Below, piece after piece: positions 1-7,389 of a stretch of 64,000 bases of DNA; the stretch's first letter is position 1; every line of letters begins with the position of its first letter. The notes beneath the pieces are model-generated. The model saw only the letters and a program-made list of their open reading frames with translations. It made no database searches and was not told the DNA's origin. The DNA lies in the NCBI GenBank assembly GCA_024653215.1, contig JANLFU010000001.1, positions 62,001 through 126,000 on the forward strand, read 5' to 3'. The translations under genes were made by a program, and so were the position numbers. Origin of the DNA: Candidatus Saccharicenans sp. (GTDB taxonomy: Bacteria > Acidobacteriota > Aminicenantia > Aminicenantales > Saccharicenantaceae).

Positions 1-1223
1 GCAAAGGGCACGTCCAGCAGGCCGGCCTCGAAGGCGGCCACGGTGCCGGCGGCCACGTCGCCCTGGCCTATCTCGTAGATCTTGTTCATCAGGCTGTGGA
101 CCTCGGCCTTGATCAGTTCGACCTCGGACTTCAGGTCCTCGGGCTTGAAGATGACCTGGTCTTCCACCATGTTGATGGCCTGGCGAGTGGCTCGCAGGCC
201 CTGGGCATTGGCTTCCTTGGTGGGGATACCCATGGCCTCGTGCGGCGACTTGACGATGACTTTTTCCGCGCCGGAGAACCTGGCCACGATAGCCCCCAGG
301 GCAATCACCGAGAAGGCCTTGGCTTCATCCTCAGGGAAACCGCCCATCCACTGGTGGAAGACCGTGGTCAGCTCGAAATCGTCAAAGCCTTCCTGCCGGA
401 AGTATTCCTCGGCCAGCTCCCTGAGGGCAGTGATGGCGGCAACATCCTGGATGATGTTGCCGCCCTGCCCGTAGCCTAAAGTCATCGACCTGACACCCTG
501 CCTGATGGCTAATAATCCTTCTATGATTCCGATGGCAATAGCAATGCATGGCGGGACCAGGGTGCCGGTCAGAGGTCCGAATGGCTCGCGATTTATTCTG
601 ATGCCGTTTTCTTCGTAGAGTCCGACCAGGCGGTCGACGTATTGCCAGTCGCGGATGGATTTTTCCACCGGAACGCGCTTGGCATAGGGAATGTTGTAGG
701 AGATGCCACCCCCCTCGAAGCTGGTGAAACCGGCGGCCAGGGTTATCTCGGCCAGTAACCGGGCGTCCGGGGTTCCGTGGCGGACCTGGAGTGGCCGGCT
801 GACACTTTCCACCACCCGGCGGCAGCCTTCAACCCCGTGGTTGACGGCCGGAAAGCCGTTGAGCAGCGAGGTGCCGGCCTGCTTGGATTTTTCAATCCCC
901 TTTTCGGCTTCCTCGTAACGGTTCTGCCGGGTATAGGCATCGATGGTGGTCGGCAGCAGGTCAGCCTGTCCCTCGGTTTCAAGGTAGCGCAGCAGCTTGA
1001 TATGGTCTTCGATGAGAGCCACGCCGGCCCGCGGCTGGAGGAGAGTCTGGCGCTTTTCCCGGGCCTTCTTCATCACCCAGGCAAACCTTCTTTCTTCGGG
1101 GATGGTGCGGTGCAGCTTGATGCCCTCCTCGATGGAGACGTTCTGGCCGGTGGGCCAGGTCTGGAGGACTTCCTTTCTTATCTCGTAGAATTCCTTGAGG
1201 TCCAGTTTTTCGTTCTTAATCAT
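1..1223 (-). CDS. glmE: Glutamate mutase (methylaspartate mutase) epsilon subunit, C-terminus cut by window edge
   Basis: Catalytic subunit of B12-dependent glutamate mutase, which interconverts L-glutamate and L-threo-3-methylaspartate, the first step of the methylaspartate route of glutamate fermentation. The reading frame starts at ATG 1221-1223 behind a GAGGAA ribosome site and stays open to base 1. This gives about 407 residues of a family usually near 480, so the end lies outside the window. Typical family stretches are visible: GGGISYNIPYAKRVP, INREPFGPLTGTL and TLGYGQGGNIIQD. It begins four bases after the glmL stop and is the last visible gene of a gntR-glmS-glmL-glmE operon. Identity rests on remembered family sequence plus the diagnostic neighbours. 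Confidence 0.93.
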   Translation of the reverse strand, partial: MIKNEKLDLKEFYEIRKEVLQTWPTGQNVSIEEGIKLHRTIPEERRFAWVMKKAREKRQTLLQPRAGVALIEDHIKLLRYLETEGQADLLPTTIDAYTRQNRYEEAEKGIEKSKQAGTSLLNGFPAVNHGVEGCRRVVESVSRPLQVRHGTPDARLLAEITLAAGFTSFEGGGISYNIPYAKRVPVEKSIRDWQYVDRLVGLYEENGIRINREPFGPLTGTLVPPCIAIAIGIIEGLLAIRQGVRSMTLGYGQGGNIIQDVAAITALRELAEEYFRQEGFDDFELTTVFHQWMGGFPEDEAKAFSVIALGAIVARFSGAEKVIVKSPHEAMGIPTKEANAQGLRATRQAINMVEDQVIFKPEDLKSEVELIKAEVHSLMNKIYEIGQGDVAAGTVAAFEAGLLDVPF

Positions 1224-1227
1224 GGCT

Positions 1228-2640
1228 TCATTCCTCGTCATTCAATTTTTCAAGAGAGGCCACAGCCAGGGCCGTGGCTTCAACGGGATATTTTTCAACC
1301 AGGTTTCCCAGCAGGGAGAAAAGATACTGCCGGTCGGCGTAGAACTCGGGCTTTTCCGGCAGAAGCTTTCTTTCCTGGCCGTAGGTTTTAAGTTTCAGGA
1401 GCGGGTGTCGCATTATCTGGGCCGTCGTGGCAGCCGACAGGAACCCGCCACTGCCGATGACCGCTTTGACCCGGCGGAGGTCCTTCCCGGTTTGAACGTA
1501 AACCCGACCCTGGGGAGTGTAGGTTTCTTTCCAGCCGCCGATATGGCGCAGGGCAGAATAGTAAACGCAGGTTTCAGCCAGCAGCCGGTCAAAAAGGCTT
1601 TCCTCTTCAGACCCGGGGAGATAGTCCAGGTCGCGGGAGATACGGTCCACGTAGGCTTTAAGACTTTCGGCCCAGAGACCGAGTTCCTGCAGGCGTTCTT
1701 CCAGGTAGGGCCAGCCGCTGTCGAGAAGAGACTGGGCCGATACCCTCATCCCCAGGTCGCCCTCCACGGTCCTCTTGACCCTGGGCTCGCGGATACCCTT
1801 AAGGACAACCGTGTCCGTTTCCAGGTAAGATTCGGTATTGGAATAAAAATCGGTGGTGGCCCCGCCGATATCGATGGCGGCGAGGTCGGACCATTCAGGT
1901 TGATGGGCGGGGATGGCCGAGACGAGTTCAAACACGGCCAGGGGAGTGGGTCGGGGCTGGGTACCGAACAGCTCGACTATTTCCGCGAGGCCTCGACCGC
2001 TGACAATTCTTTTCAGGAAAATTTCCCTGATTTTTTCCCGGGCAGGTTCCAGGTTGACCTGTCCCACCTCGGGCATCAGGTTTTCGGTCACGATGACTTC
2101 CTTGTTGTGAAGGAGCTCCACGACTTCTTCGGCCACGGCCCGGTTGCCGGCATAAACCACGGGACAGGTCAGGGCCGAGCCGGCCAGCTTCCTGGCGTTT
2201 TCCAGGATGTACTGGCTGTTGCCGCCGTCGGTGCCGCCGCTGAAGAGAAGGATGTCGGGCTGGAGTTTTTCCAGGTTGGCGAGGTCGCTCCTGGTCAGGG
2301 AGAAGGCAAAACTGGCCATGACCTTGCCCCCGGCTGACATGGCCGCCAGCCTGGCCAGCTGCAGGGTCAGGTCCGGCACCAGGCCAATGGCCGCAATGCG
2401 CAGGCCGCCCTTGGCCGAAGATGAAAAATAAATTTCGGCCGCTCCGACCAGCTCTTTTAAGGGGGTATTCTCATCTTTACCGAGCAGGCCGGTCAGGGCC
2501 TGGCTGAAGCCCTGGACCAGGTTATTCTGAGTGGTGGGGACGGCCAGCCTTTTTTCCAGCTTCAGGTTTTTATCGGCCAGGACAAACAGTCCACCCTTGG
2601 TCCAGGTGGAGCCGATGTCGATGCTGATTATCTTTTTCAT
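1228..2640 (-). CDS. glmL: Glutamate mutase accessory protein GlmL/MutL (ASKHA-fold ATPase)
   Basis: GlmL/MutL proteins sit between the two glutamate mutase subunit genes. They are thought to act as ATP-dependent reactivases that exchange damaged cobalamin cofactor. The 470-residue protein starts MKKIISIDIGSTWTKGG, the phosphate-1 loop of the actin/Hsp70/hexokinase fold. Further nucleotide-binding signatures are LLFSGGTDGG (about residue 125) and AIDIGGATTDFYS (about 245), and a C-terminal VIGSGG. The open frame extends upstream to 2763, but the extra N-terminus is low-complexity and overlaps glmS. ATG 2640 matches the family and lies 10 bases after the glmS stop, so it is the chosen start. 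Confidence 0.93.
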   Translation of the reverse strand: MKKIISIDIGSTWTKGGLFVLADKNLKLEKRLAVPTTQNNLVQGFSQALTGLLGKDENTPLKELVGAAEIYFSSSAKGGLRIAAIGLVPDLTLQLARLAAMSAGGKVMASFAFSLTRSDLANLEKLQPDILLFSGGTDGGNSQYILENARKLAGSALTCPVVYAGNRAVAEEVVELLHNKEVIVTENLMPEVGQVNLEPAREKIREIFLKRIVSGRGLAEIVELFGTQPRPTPLAVFELVSAIPAHQPEWSDLAAIDIGGATTDFYSNTESYLETDTVVLKGIREPRVKRTVEGDLGMRVSAQSLLDSGWPYLEERLQELGLWAESLKAYVDRISRDLDYLPGSEEESLFDRLLAETCVYYSALRHIGGWKETYTPQGRVYVQTGKDLRRVKAVIGSGGFLSAATTAQIMRHPLLKLKTYGQERKLLPEKPEFYADRQYLFSLLGNLVEKYPVEATALAVASLEKLNDEE

Positions 2641-2650
2641 GGCAATAATT

Positions 2651-3220
2651 TCATTCGGCCTTGGGGTCCCTGTCTTCGGTGCTTCTGGCTCCGGCCTCGG
2701 GGGTTGATTTTTCAGGCTGGCCGGCCTGGCCGTCATTACGTGGGCCGGTCGAGTTAGAACCAAACCTTTCCTTTATGTCCTGCCGCAGGAGCTCGGCTGC
2801 CTTCTTCAGGTCAACGTCCGGGGGAAAGACCCGGTCAAAACCCATTTTCTTGAACTTTTCTTCCACTATCTCAAAGGGAGTTTTCCCGACAACCAGGTTG
2901 CCGCCGACGTAGAGAAGAATCCGGTCCAGGCCCTTTTCCAGGCACAGGTCGCGGAAGCCCTGGCAGTCGATTTCGCCGTGACCGTAGAGCGAAGAGACCA
3001 GGATGGCCTTGGCATTGGTTTCTATGGCGGCGTTGATGAACTCCTGCTGGGAGACCATGACTCCCAGGTTGACCACCTTGAAGCCTTCGGCCGTGAAGAA
3101 TAATTCCAGAATCTTGTTACCGACCGAGTGGCAATCGGCTCCGATTACTCCGAGGATTATGGTGTCCTTTTCCATGTTCTTGAACTCCGGTTCCCGGTTG
3201 CTTAAGTTCTTAGGCTGCAT
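2651..3220 (-). CDS. glmS: Glutamate mutase sigma subunit, B12-binding
   Basis: Small cobalamin-binding subunit of glutamate mutase. The Rossmann-like B12 domain carries the base-off/His-on motif DCHSVG (DxHxxG), whose His ligates cobalt, followed by SSLYGHGE and [10 protein letters not shown] near the nucleotide tail site. Two starts are possible. ATG 3220 has a strong GGAGAGGA ribosome site. ATG 3175 ([12 protein letters not shown]) fits the usual family N-terminus and has a weaker GGAG. The last ~35 residues after the B12 domain are a charged, Gly/Pro-rich tail not expected in the family and probably disordered. It is the second gene of the operon, 41 bases after the regulator stop. Confidence 0.92.
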   Translation of the reverse strand: MQPKNLSNREPEFKNMEKDTIILGVIGADCHSVGNKILELFFTAEGFKVVNLGVMVSQQEFINAAIETNAKAILVSSLYGHGEIDCQGFRDLCLEKGLDRILLYVGGNLVVGKTPFEIVEEKFKKMGFDRVFPPDVDLKKAAELLRQDIKERFGSNSTGPRNDGQAGQPEKSTPEAGARSTEDRDPKAE

Positions 3221-3261
3221 TGGTTCTATCCTCTCCTGGCCAGACAGAATCTTTCTGAGGT

Positions 3262-4251
3262 TCAGGGATTGAGAAGCTGGCTGATTCTTTCTTCCACGTA
3301 GAGCAGCGAGCCACGCTCAATCTGGTAATCAAAGGTGATGACCTTGCCGCCACGCTCGGTGAATTCCTGGACCGCGGCCATGTTTTCCTTCTGGCGCTGG
3401 AGCTGGTAGCCGGGGGGAATGAAGACCACGTCTATGGCTGACAGGAACTCGGGCAGTTTGTGTTCGTCTTTAAGGAAGAGGCAGGGGACGGGGCCGCTGG
3501 CCAGGCCCAGGCTTTTTAGCCGGGCCACCACTCTCTCCAGGAAATTCCGGCTTTCGCAGACCACGCCCAGCTTCTGGACCGGACTGAGACTGGCCATCTC
3601 GATGATGGTTTCCTGGCTGGGGGAAACGGCCACCTGGATGAGCTTATCCTTCAGGGAAGGCAACTTGCCCAAGAGTTCGCTGTAATGGGTGGAGGTGGTG
3701 AGTATCAGGTCGAACGGCTTGAGCCTCTTTTCAGAGTCGGGGTCGGCTACGATATCGTCCAAAAGAAAGCGGGCCACCCGGACGTGGCGAAGAAAGGTCA
3801 ACTGCCTTTCGAAGATGGACAGGCTTTCGGGGTTGCAGTCGATCATGGCCACGTTAAAGTCCTCCAGCCTTTCCTCGCGCTGGATTATGGCCAGGTCGAT
3901 AAAGGTCTTGATTTCCTGGTAGGAAAAGTTCAGCTTCCGCAGCTCTTCCAGGAGGTTATCGATCATCTTCAGGGCCCTTTCTTTCCGGCCGGTGGGGATG
4001 ACATCCTGCCTGGAAGAAATGAAGGTACCGCGGCCCTGGGTGGTTTCAATAATACCCTCGGCGGCCATGAGCTCGTAGGCCTTTTTCACGGTTCCCCGGG
4101 CGATACCAAGCTGGGTGGCCAGTTCTCTTTCGGTTGGCAGCTTATCGCCGGGCTTCAGCTGGTTTTCATGGATCATTGTGGTTATCTGCTTGATTATCTG
4201 GCGATAAGTTGGGACTGGGCTGTTTTTGTCGATAACGATTTTGAATTTCAT
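3262..4251 (-). CDS. GntR-family regulator with ligand-binding-like C-terminal domain
   Basis: First gene of the glutamate mutase operon and its likely regulator. Residues 10-80 form a GntR winged helix: [40 protein letters not shown], then GRGTFIS. The remaining ~240 residues are not the usual FadR or UTRA effector domain. They read like two alpha/beta lobes ([50 protein letters not shown]), as in periplasmic-binding-protein-like sensors. The effector is unknown; glutamate or a methylaspartate-pathway intermediate would fit the operon. Its own promoter carries a direct repeat that could be the autoregulatory operator. Confidence 0.85.
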   Translation of the reverse strand: MKFKIVIDKNSPVPTYRQIIKQITTMIHENQLKPGDKLPTERELATQLGIARGTVKKAYELMAAEGIIETTQGRGTFISSRQDVIPTGRKERALKMIDNLLEELRKLNFSYQEIKTFIDLAIIQREERLEDFNVAMIDCNPESLSIFERQLTFLRHVRVARFLLDDIVADPDSEKRLKPFDLILTTSTHYSELLGKLPSLKDKLIQVAVSPSQETIIEMASLSPVQKLGVVCESRNFLERVVARLKSLGLASGPVPCLFLKDEHKLPEFLSAIDVVFIPPGYQLQRQKENMAAVQEFTERGGKVITFDYQIERGSLLYVEERISQLLNP

Positions 4252-4289
4252 ATCGGACCTCTTTATGCCAATTTAAATTTGACTGAACC

Positions 4290-4318
4290 ATAATATACCA
4301 AAATATACCATTTGTAAA
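4290..4318 (-). promoter_or_regulatory. Promoter of gntR-glm operon with 10-bp direct repeat
   Basis: On the minus strand TTTACA (4313-4318) and TATTAT (4290-4295) are separated by 17 bases, a good sigma-70 promoter about 40 bases upstream of the regulator ATG. The spacer holds two direct copies of TGGTATATT with a 10-bp period, placed on one face of the helix between the two promoter hexamers. This is a natural operator position for the GntR protein. Confidence 0.6.
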
Positions 4319-4412
4319 GGGTTCACCTTACAATGGCCCTTTTTTCGCCCTCTTGCTCCAGGTATATGGGGAGATTTATGGGAAAAATCTAGGGAAACTC
4401 AAAGGCGTCCCC
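4318..4412. repeat. Eroded copy of the bipartite palindrome unit
   Basis: GGTTCACCTTACAATGGCCC at 4319-4339 resembles a decayed GGGGACACCTTACAGTGTCCC, and GGGAAACTCAAAGGCGTCCCC at about 4392-4412 resembles a decayed GGGGACACTTAAAGGTGTCCC. Between them lies TATATGGGGAGATTTATGGG, like the conserved ATGGGG core of intact units. The ~95-bp span matches the 100-bp intact units elsewhere in the window. Confidence 0.45.
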
Positions 4413-4886
4413 GGTTATATTCACGGTATCATTTTGGCAGAAGGTATCAAATGGCGACGTCAGGCTGTACCAGTGTTTAGGCCTCTAATCTAAATAATGT
4501 GCTGATAATTCTGAGACAGCTTAGGAATCGCGTTTTCGCATCCGTTTGCTTCTGCCTATATCGCTTATTAAGCCAGAGCTCACGCTGAGGGATTTCTTGG
4601 ATACCAGTTTCGTGGTTTTCTTGCTTGTATTTCTTTATTTTGCTATACGCCTCAGTATTATTAATGGATAAGTGTTGAGTCTTCGTGGCTTGATAGCAGT
4701 CTTTCCAGCATTATTTATGCTGGTATCATTAATATATGAAAGAACATTCATATATTTTTAAGAGAAGAGCGGGAAATTTCCCTTGCTTTCGTGGCTGGTG
4801 GCCATGTTTTTGGCGAATGTTTTTTTAATTTCCCCCTGGCCTGAGGATCGGCTGGTTAAAGATAAGAAGAGGTGAGGTGGGCCTGG
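4413..4886. other. Intergenic stretch with hairpin and near-perfect palindrome, no gene seen
   Basis: No convincing coding frame. A hairpin with arms CCAGCAT/ATGCTGG lies at 4705-4723, and a perfect inverted repeat AATATATGAA-N6-TTCATATATT at 4731-4756. A shorter version of the latter recurs over the start codon of the gene at 5768. Confidence 0.6.
4731..4756. promoter_or_regulatory. Inverted repeat AATATATGAA-N6-TTCATATATT
   Basis: Perfect 10-bp arms around AGAACA. The inner arms (ATATGAA-N6-TTCATAT) recur at 5750-5769 over the translation start of the trypsin-like lipoprotein. Two copies of a 20-26 bp dyad within 1 kb suggest a protein-binding site, but no regulator can be assigned. Confidence 0.4.
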
Positions 4887-5267
4887 CTATTCAATTAGCT
4901 GTCGACCTCTTCTTTTCGCCGCTTGTGAGGCCACAAACGCGCCTCCCAATGTGCCCGCAGAACTAACGAAAAGAAGTCCGAGAGCCGCTAAAGGAAAAAC
5001 CGCTCCCTTCGTTTCCGCAAGAACCCTAACAAATAGGATGATATTTGTAGCATTAAGTGTTAACATAATAGGCCAATCTTGAAAAAGCGCTTGGGGATGG
5101 CCACGCGATAGGAGGAACTGGCATATAAAGAAATAGGCCAACACCACAATACCGGTTATGATAGCGCTCGCCATATCACCTAAGTACCCGCCCGCTAGTC
5201 CGCCTACGAACATAAATACCACGAAGTAAAAAAGTCCCAGGAAAAAGGCAACTAATGCTTTTATCAT
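4887..5267 (-). CDS. Small four-helix membrane protein, function unknown
   Basis: 126 residues with four hydrophobic segments at about 4-27, 34-54, 67-84 and 91-111, and a basic C-terminus (AAKRRGRQ). No family motif recognised. It stands alone, divergent from the gene at 5768 across the palindrome cluster. A promoter with extended -10 (TGATATAAT, minus strand at 5324-5332) lies about 55 bases upstream, supporting expression. Codon use matches neighbours less well than for larger genes, so certainty that it is real is moderate to good. Confidence 0.65.
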   Translation of the reverse strand: MIKALVAFFLGLFYFVVFMFVGGLAGGYLGDMASAIITGIVVLAYFFICQFLLSRGHPQALFQDWPIMLTLNATNIILFVRVLAETKGAVFPLAALGLLFVSSAGTLGGAFVASQAAKRRGRQLIE

Positions 5268-5323
5268 TTTCTATTTCTTTTCAAACCATATCTGAGCTGG
5301 AATTATTATTTCTTACTGTGTCG

Positions 5324-5332
5324 ATTATATCA
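5324..5332 (-). promoter_or_regulatory. Extended -10 promoter element
   Basis: Minus strand reads TGATATAAT, an extended -10 motif (TGnTATAAT) that needs little -35 contact. It precedes the small membrane protein gene by ~55 bases. Confidence 0.45.
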
Positions 5333-5344
5333 AGAGCAATACCC

Positions 5345-5416
5345 GGGGACACTTAATACCTGGGGACACTTAATACCCGGGGACACTTAATACCCGGGGA
5401 CACTTAAAGATGTCCC
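5345..5416. repeat. Four tandem 17-bp copies of a GGGGACAC half-element
   Basis: Units start at 5345, 5362, 5379 and 5396 with an exact 17-base period, each reading GGGGACACTTAATACCC or close to it. The last ends in a complementary TGTCCC, so only the final copy can fold fully. Confidence 0.85.
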
Positions 5417-5426
5417 GGCGCCATGC

Positions 5427-5447
5427 GGGGACACTTGTAGGTGTCCC
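5427..5447. repeat. GGGGACAC palindrome
   Basis: GGGGACAC, a five-base centre (TTGTA) and GGTGTCCC. Member of the window-wide palindrome family, within the cluster at 5345-5628. Confidence 0.8.
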
Positions 5448-5493
5448 TTATTATGCTACTGAAGGTCCCAGATATATTGGGGAATTTACCCGG

Positions 5494-5528
5494 GAAAAAA
5501 AGGGACACTTAAAGGTGTCCCCTTTTTT
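5494..5528. repeat. GGGACAC palindrome flanked by A and T runs
   Basis: Arms GGGACAC and GTGTCCC, preceded by seven A and followed by CCTTTTTT. The arrangement looks like a bidirectional intrinsic terminator built from a repeat-family member. Confidence 0.7.
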
Positions 5529-5574
5529 ATTTTTTCCTGGCATGTATATATGGGGAAGGTTTATCCCGATACAC

Positions 5575-5595
5575 GGGGACACTTAAAGGTGTCCC
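5575..5595. repeat. GGGGACAC palindrome
   Basis: GGGGACACTTAAAGGTGTCCC. It follows an ATGGGGAAGGTTTATCCCG core like the linker of the 100-bp units. Confidence 0.8.
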
Positions 5596-5605
5596 GGCTT
5601 CATTT

Positions 5606-5628
5606 AGGGACACCTATAGGTGTCCCCT
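5606..5628. repeat. AGGGACAC palindrome
   Basis: AGGGACACC-TATA-GGTGTCCCCT, the last member of the cluster upstream of the lipoprotein gene at 5768. Confidence 0.8.
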
Positions 5629-5740
5629 CTTAGGCTTGCCCGCCACCCGGTATTTTGCTATCCTGCTTCAATACTAAATGAGCATAAATATTGAATTTTC
5701 TTATTCCTTAAAGGTTTAATTCCAGGATTATAAAAGCTGA

Positions 5741-5769
5741 TATAATGATATATGAAAGGATATTCATAT
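5741..5769 (+). promoter_or_regulatory. -10 box and dyad overlapping a start codon
   Basis: TATAAT at 5741-5746 is followed by ATATATGAA-N6-TTCATAT (5748-5769), which spans the AAAGGA ribosome site and the first bases of the start codon at 5768. No good -35 is present, and transcription from this -10 would leave a very short leader. The inner dyad matches the palindrome at 4731-4756. Confidence 0.4.
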
Positions 5770-7240
5770 GAACTTGAAGAAAAAAGCAGTTAAGTCCTGT
5801 TTTGCCGTGGGGCTGGTTGCTATTATCCTTTTAGCGTGTTCCTCTCCACAGCTCCTGAAGGCCCAGTCCAGCCAGAACTGGAGGGCCTCGGCCCTGGCCT
5901 CCCTGGCCTTCCTTCAGGTTGATAATAAAGACGGCAGCAAGCTGGTCGGGATGATTTTTCTGGCGGTCAAAGATGGACTCGGAGTGACGAGTTCAGATGT
6001 GGTTAAAAATGCCAGCAAGGTCCAGGCAACATTCCCCAATGGAGAGGAATACGCGGCTACGGGTATAGTGGACCAGGACGATAAAACTGGCGTGGCCCTG
6101 GTCAAACTCCGGCTTTTCGGAAAGCCATTGCTCTCGCTCAGAAGTTCCGAGCCGGCTTCTGGCGAGTCGATTTTTTGCGGCGTTAACCGGGAAGGGGATT
6201 TCGGGTTTGTCGAAGGCAAGATTGGAACAAAGGAAACCGCTGCCGGGGCGAGCCTTTATTCGATAATTGCTGACTTACCGGCCGGAAACAGCGGGGCCCC
6301 GGTCTTTGATAACAAAGGCTCGGTCATTGGCCTTCTTAGCTGGCAGGGCCAGGATGGGCAGGGACGTTATGTCCTGGTGCCAGCCGGCCACATTCTGGCC
6401 CTCGATTCGTCACTACCCACCCAGCCCTGGGCCACGGGCGCCGTCAGGGAGGGAACAGAAGCAGCAGCCACGGAAACAGCCTCGCTGGAAACCGTGGATG
6501 CCCTTCTGGCCGCGGCCTGCCTGGTGCTGGATGATCTCCGGGTCTTCTATGATTGGGAAGATATCAGGACGGGCGGACAGGGGTTTTTGAGCGGAGTTAA
6601 TAAAGAGCTTTATTCTGCCCAGCAGCAAACTGAACAGATCCTGAAGAAAGTTGCCGGGCAAAAGGTAACCGACCAGCTTCGAAAAGACGCCATCCTGGCC
6701 ATCCTGGAGATCGGCAGCAAGCAATACAATGCGGTGGAGGAGTTCATCAAGTCGGTGGTCATCGGGCAGCAGTACAAGGACTGGAATGCCCAGTCCCAGG
6801 ACATGTACCGCCGTTCGCAGGCTTCCATGGAAACGGTAGAATCACTGAAGGCAGCGAAGAAAAATATCCTCCGCGAGCTCTATGAAAAATCGCCCGTCTT
6901 CAAGGAGAAATTGCCGAAGGCCGTGGCCTATAACTTCGGGATACTGGACAGGCCTTCCAGTTTCAGGCTGGGAGTAGTTTCCTTTGCCCGCAATCAATTT
7001 TATGTCATCGCCACGAGGAAGGACTCCCTGGCCCGCCAGCTTGACCTGTGGGGCGGCGACAAAATTATCTCGGCCGCAGGCCGGACTTTTGGTCCGGAGG
7101 ATACGCTCGAAGATTTTAAGCTCATCATAATGAATAACCTCGGCAAACAGATCGAGGTGGTGGTTGAGCGAAACAACAAGCCGAAAGTCTTGAAAATTAA
7201 GATTCCGGCCGAAATCCCGGCCCAGCACCTCTACCGATAA
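5768..7240 (+). CDS. Trypsin-like (S1C-type) lipoprotein lacking His and Asp of the triad, with degenerate PDZ
   Basis: 490 residues. A signal peptide ends in lipobox LLAC (Cys24). Residues ~45-215 follow the DegP/HtrA trypsin fold: the serine loop GNSGAPV is present with Ser175. The His motif (VTNAHVV in active enzymes) reads VTSSDVV with Asp77, and the Asp motif (DLALLKV) reads GVALVKL with Gly108. It is therefore probably not an active serine protease. Residues ~230-370 are an Ala/Glu-rich helical linker, and ~385-485 resemble a PDZ domain (WGGDKIISAAGRTFGPEDTLEDF). It may be an envelope binding or scaffold protein. A palindromic terminator follows directly. Confidence 0.8.
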   Translation: MNLKKKAVKSCFAVGLVAIILLACSSPQLLKAQSSQNWRASALASLAFLQVDNKDGSKLVGMIFLAVKDGLGVTSSDVVKNASKVQATFPNGEEYAATGIVDQDDKTGVALVKLRLFGKPLLSLRSSEPASGESIFCGVNREGDFGFVEGKIGTKETAAGASLYSIIADLPAGNSGAPVFDNKGSVIGLLSWQGQDGQGRYVLVPAGHILALDSSLPTQPWATGAVREGTEAAATETASLETVDALLAAACLVLDDLRVFYDWEDIRTGGQGFLSGVNKELYSAQQQTEQILKKVAGQKVTDQLRKDAILAILEIGSKQYNAVEEFIKSVVIGQQYKDWNAQSQDMYRRSQASMETVESLKAAKKNILRELYEKSPVFKEKLPKAVAYNFGILDRPSSFRLGVVSFARNQFYVIATRKDSLARQLDLWGGDKIISAAGRTFGPEDTLEDFKLIIMNNLGKQIEVVVERNNKPKVLKIKIPAEIPAQHLYR

Positions 7241-7245
7241 AAAAA

Positions 7246-7267
7246 GGGGACACCTTACAGTGTCCCC
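7246..7267 (+). terminator. Repeat-family palindrome acting as likely terminator
   Basis: GGGGACAC-CTTACA-GTGTCCCC begins six bases after the stop codon of the lipoprotein gene, preceded by AAAAAA. Stem of eight GC-rich pairs; no long U run follows. Confidence 0.55.
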
Positions 7268-7389
7268 GTTTCCCATACTCTCCTTTTTATTTTATAATAG
7301 AACCATCAGGAGCTGCGCCCAAAACTAAGCCAGGTCCGGTCTCTGATATTCTGCCCGGCCTGGAGGGGATGATTTTTCTGGAGAATTAG

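Noticed and set aside
3175-4320. Cobalamin riboswitch before the B12-dependent mutase genes
   Set aside because: The upstream regions are too short and show no B12-box-like sequence; control appears to be by the GntR-type protein.
5345-5628. CRISPR array
   Set aside because: The 17-bp units are directly tandem with no spacers, and the other repeats are palindromes at irregular spacing; no cas genes nearby.
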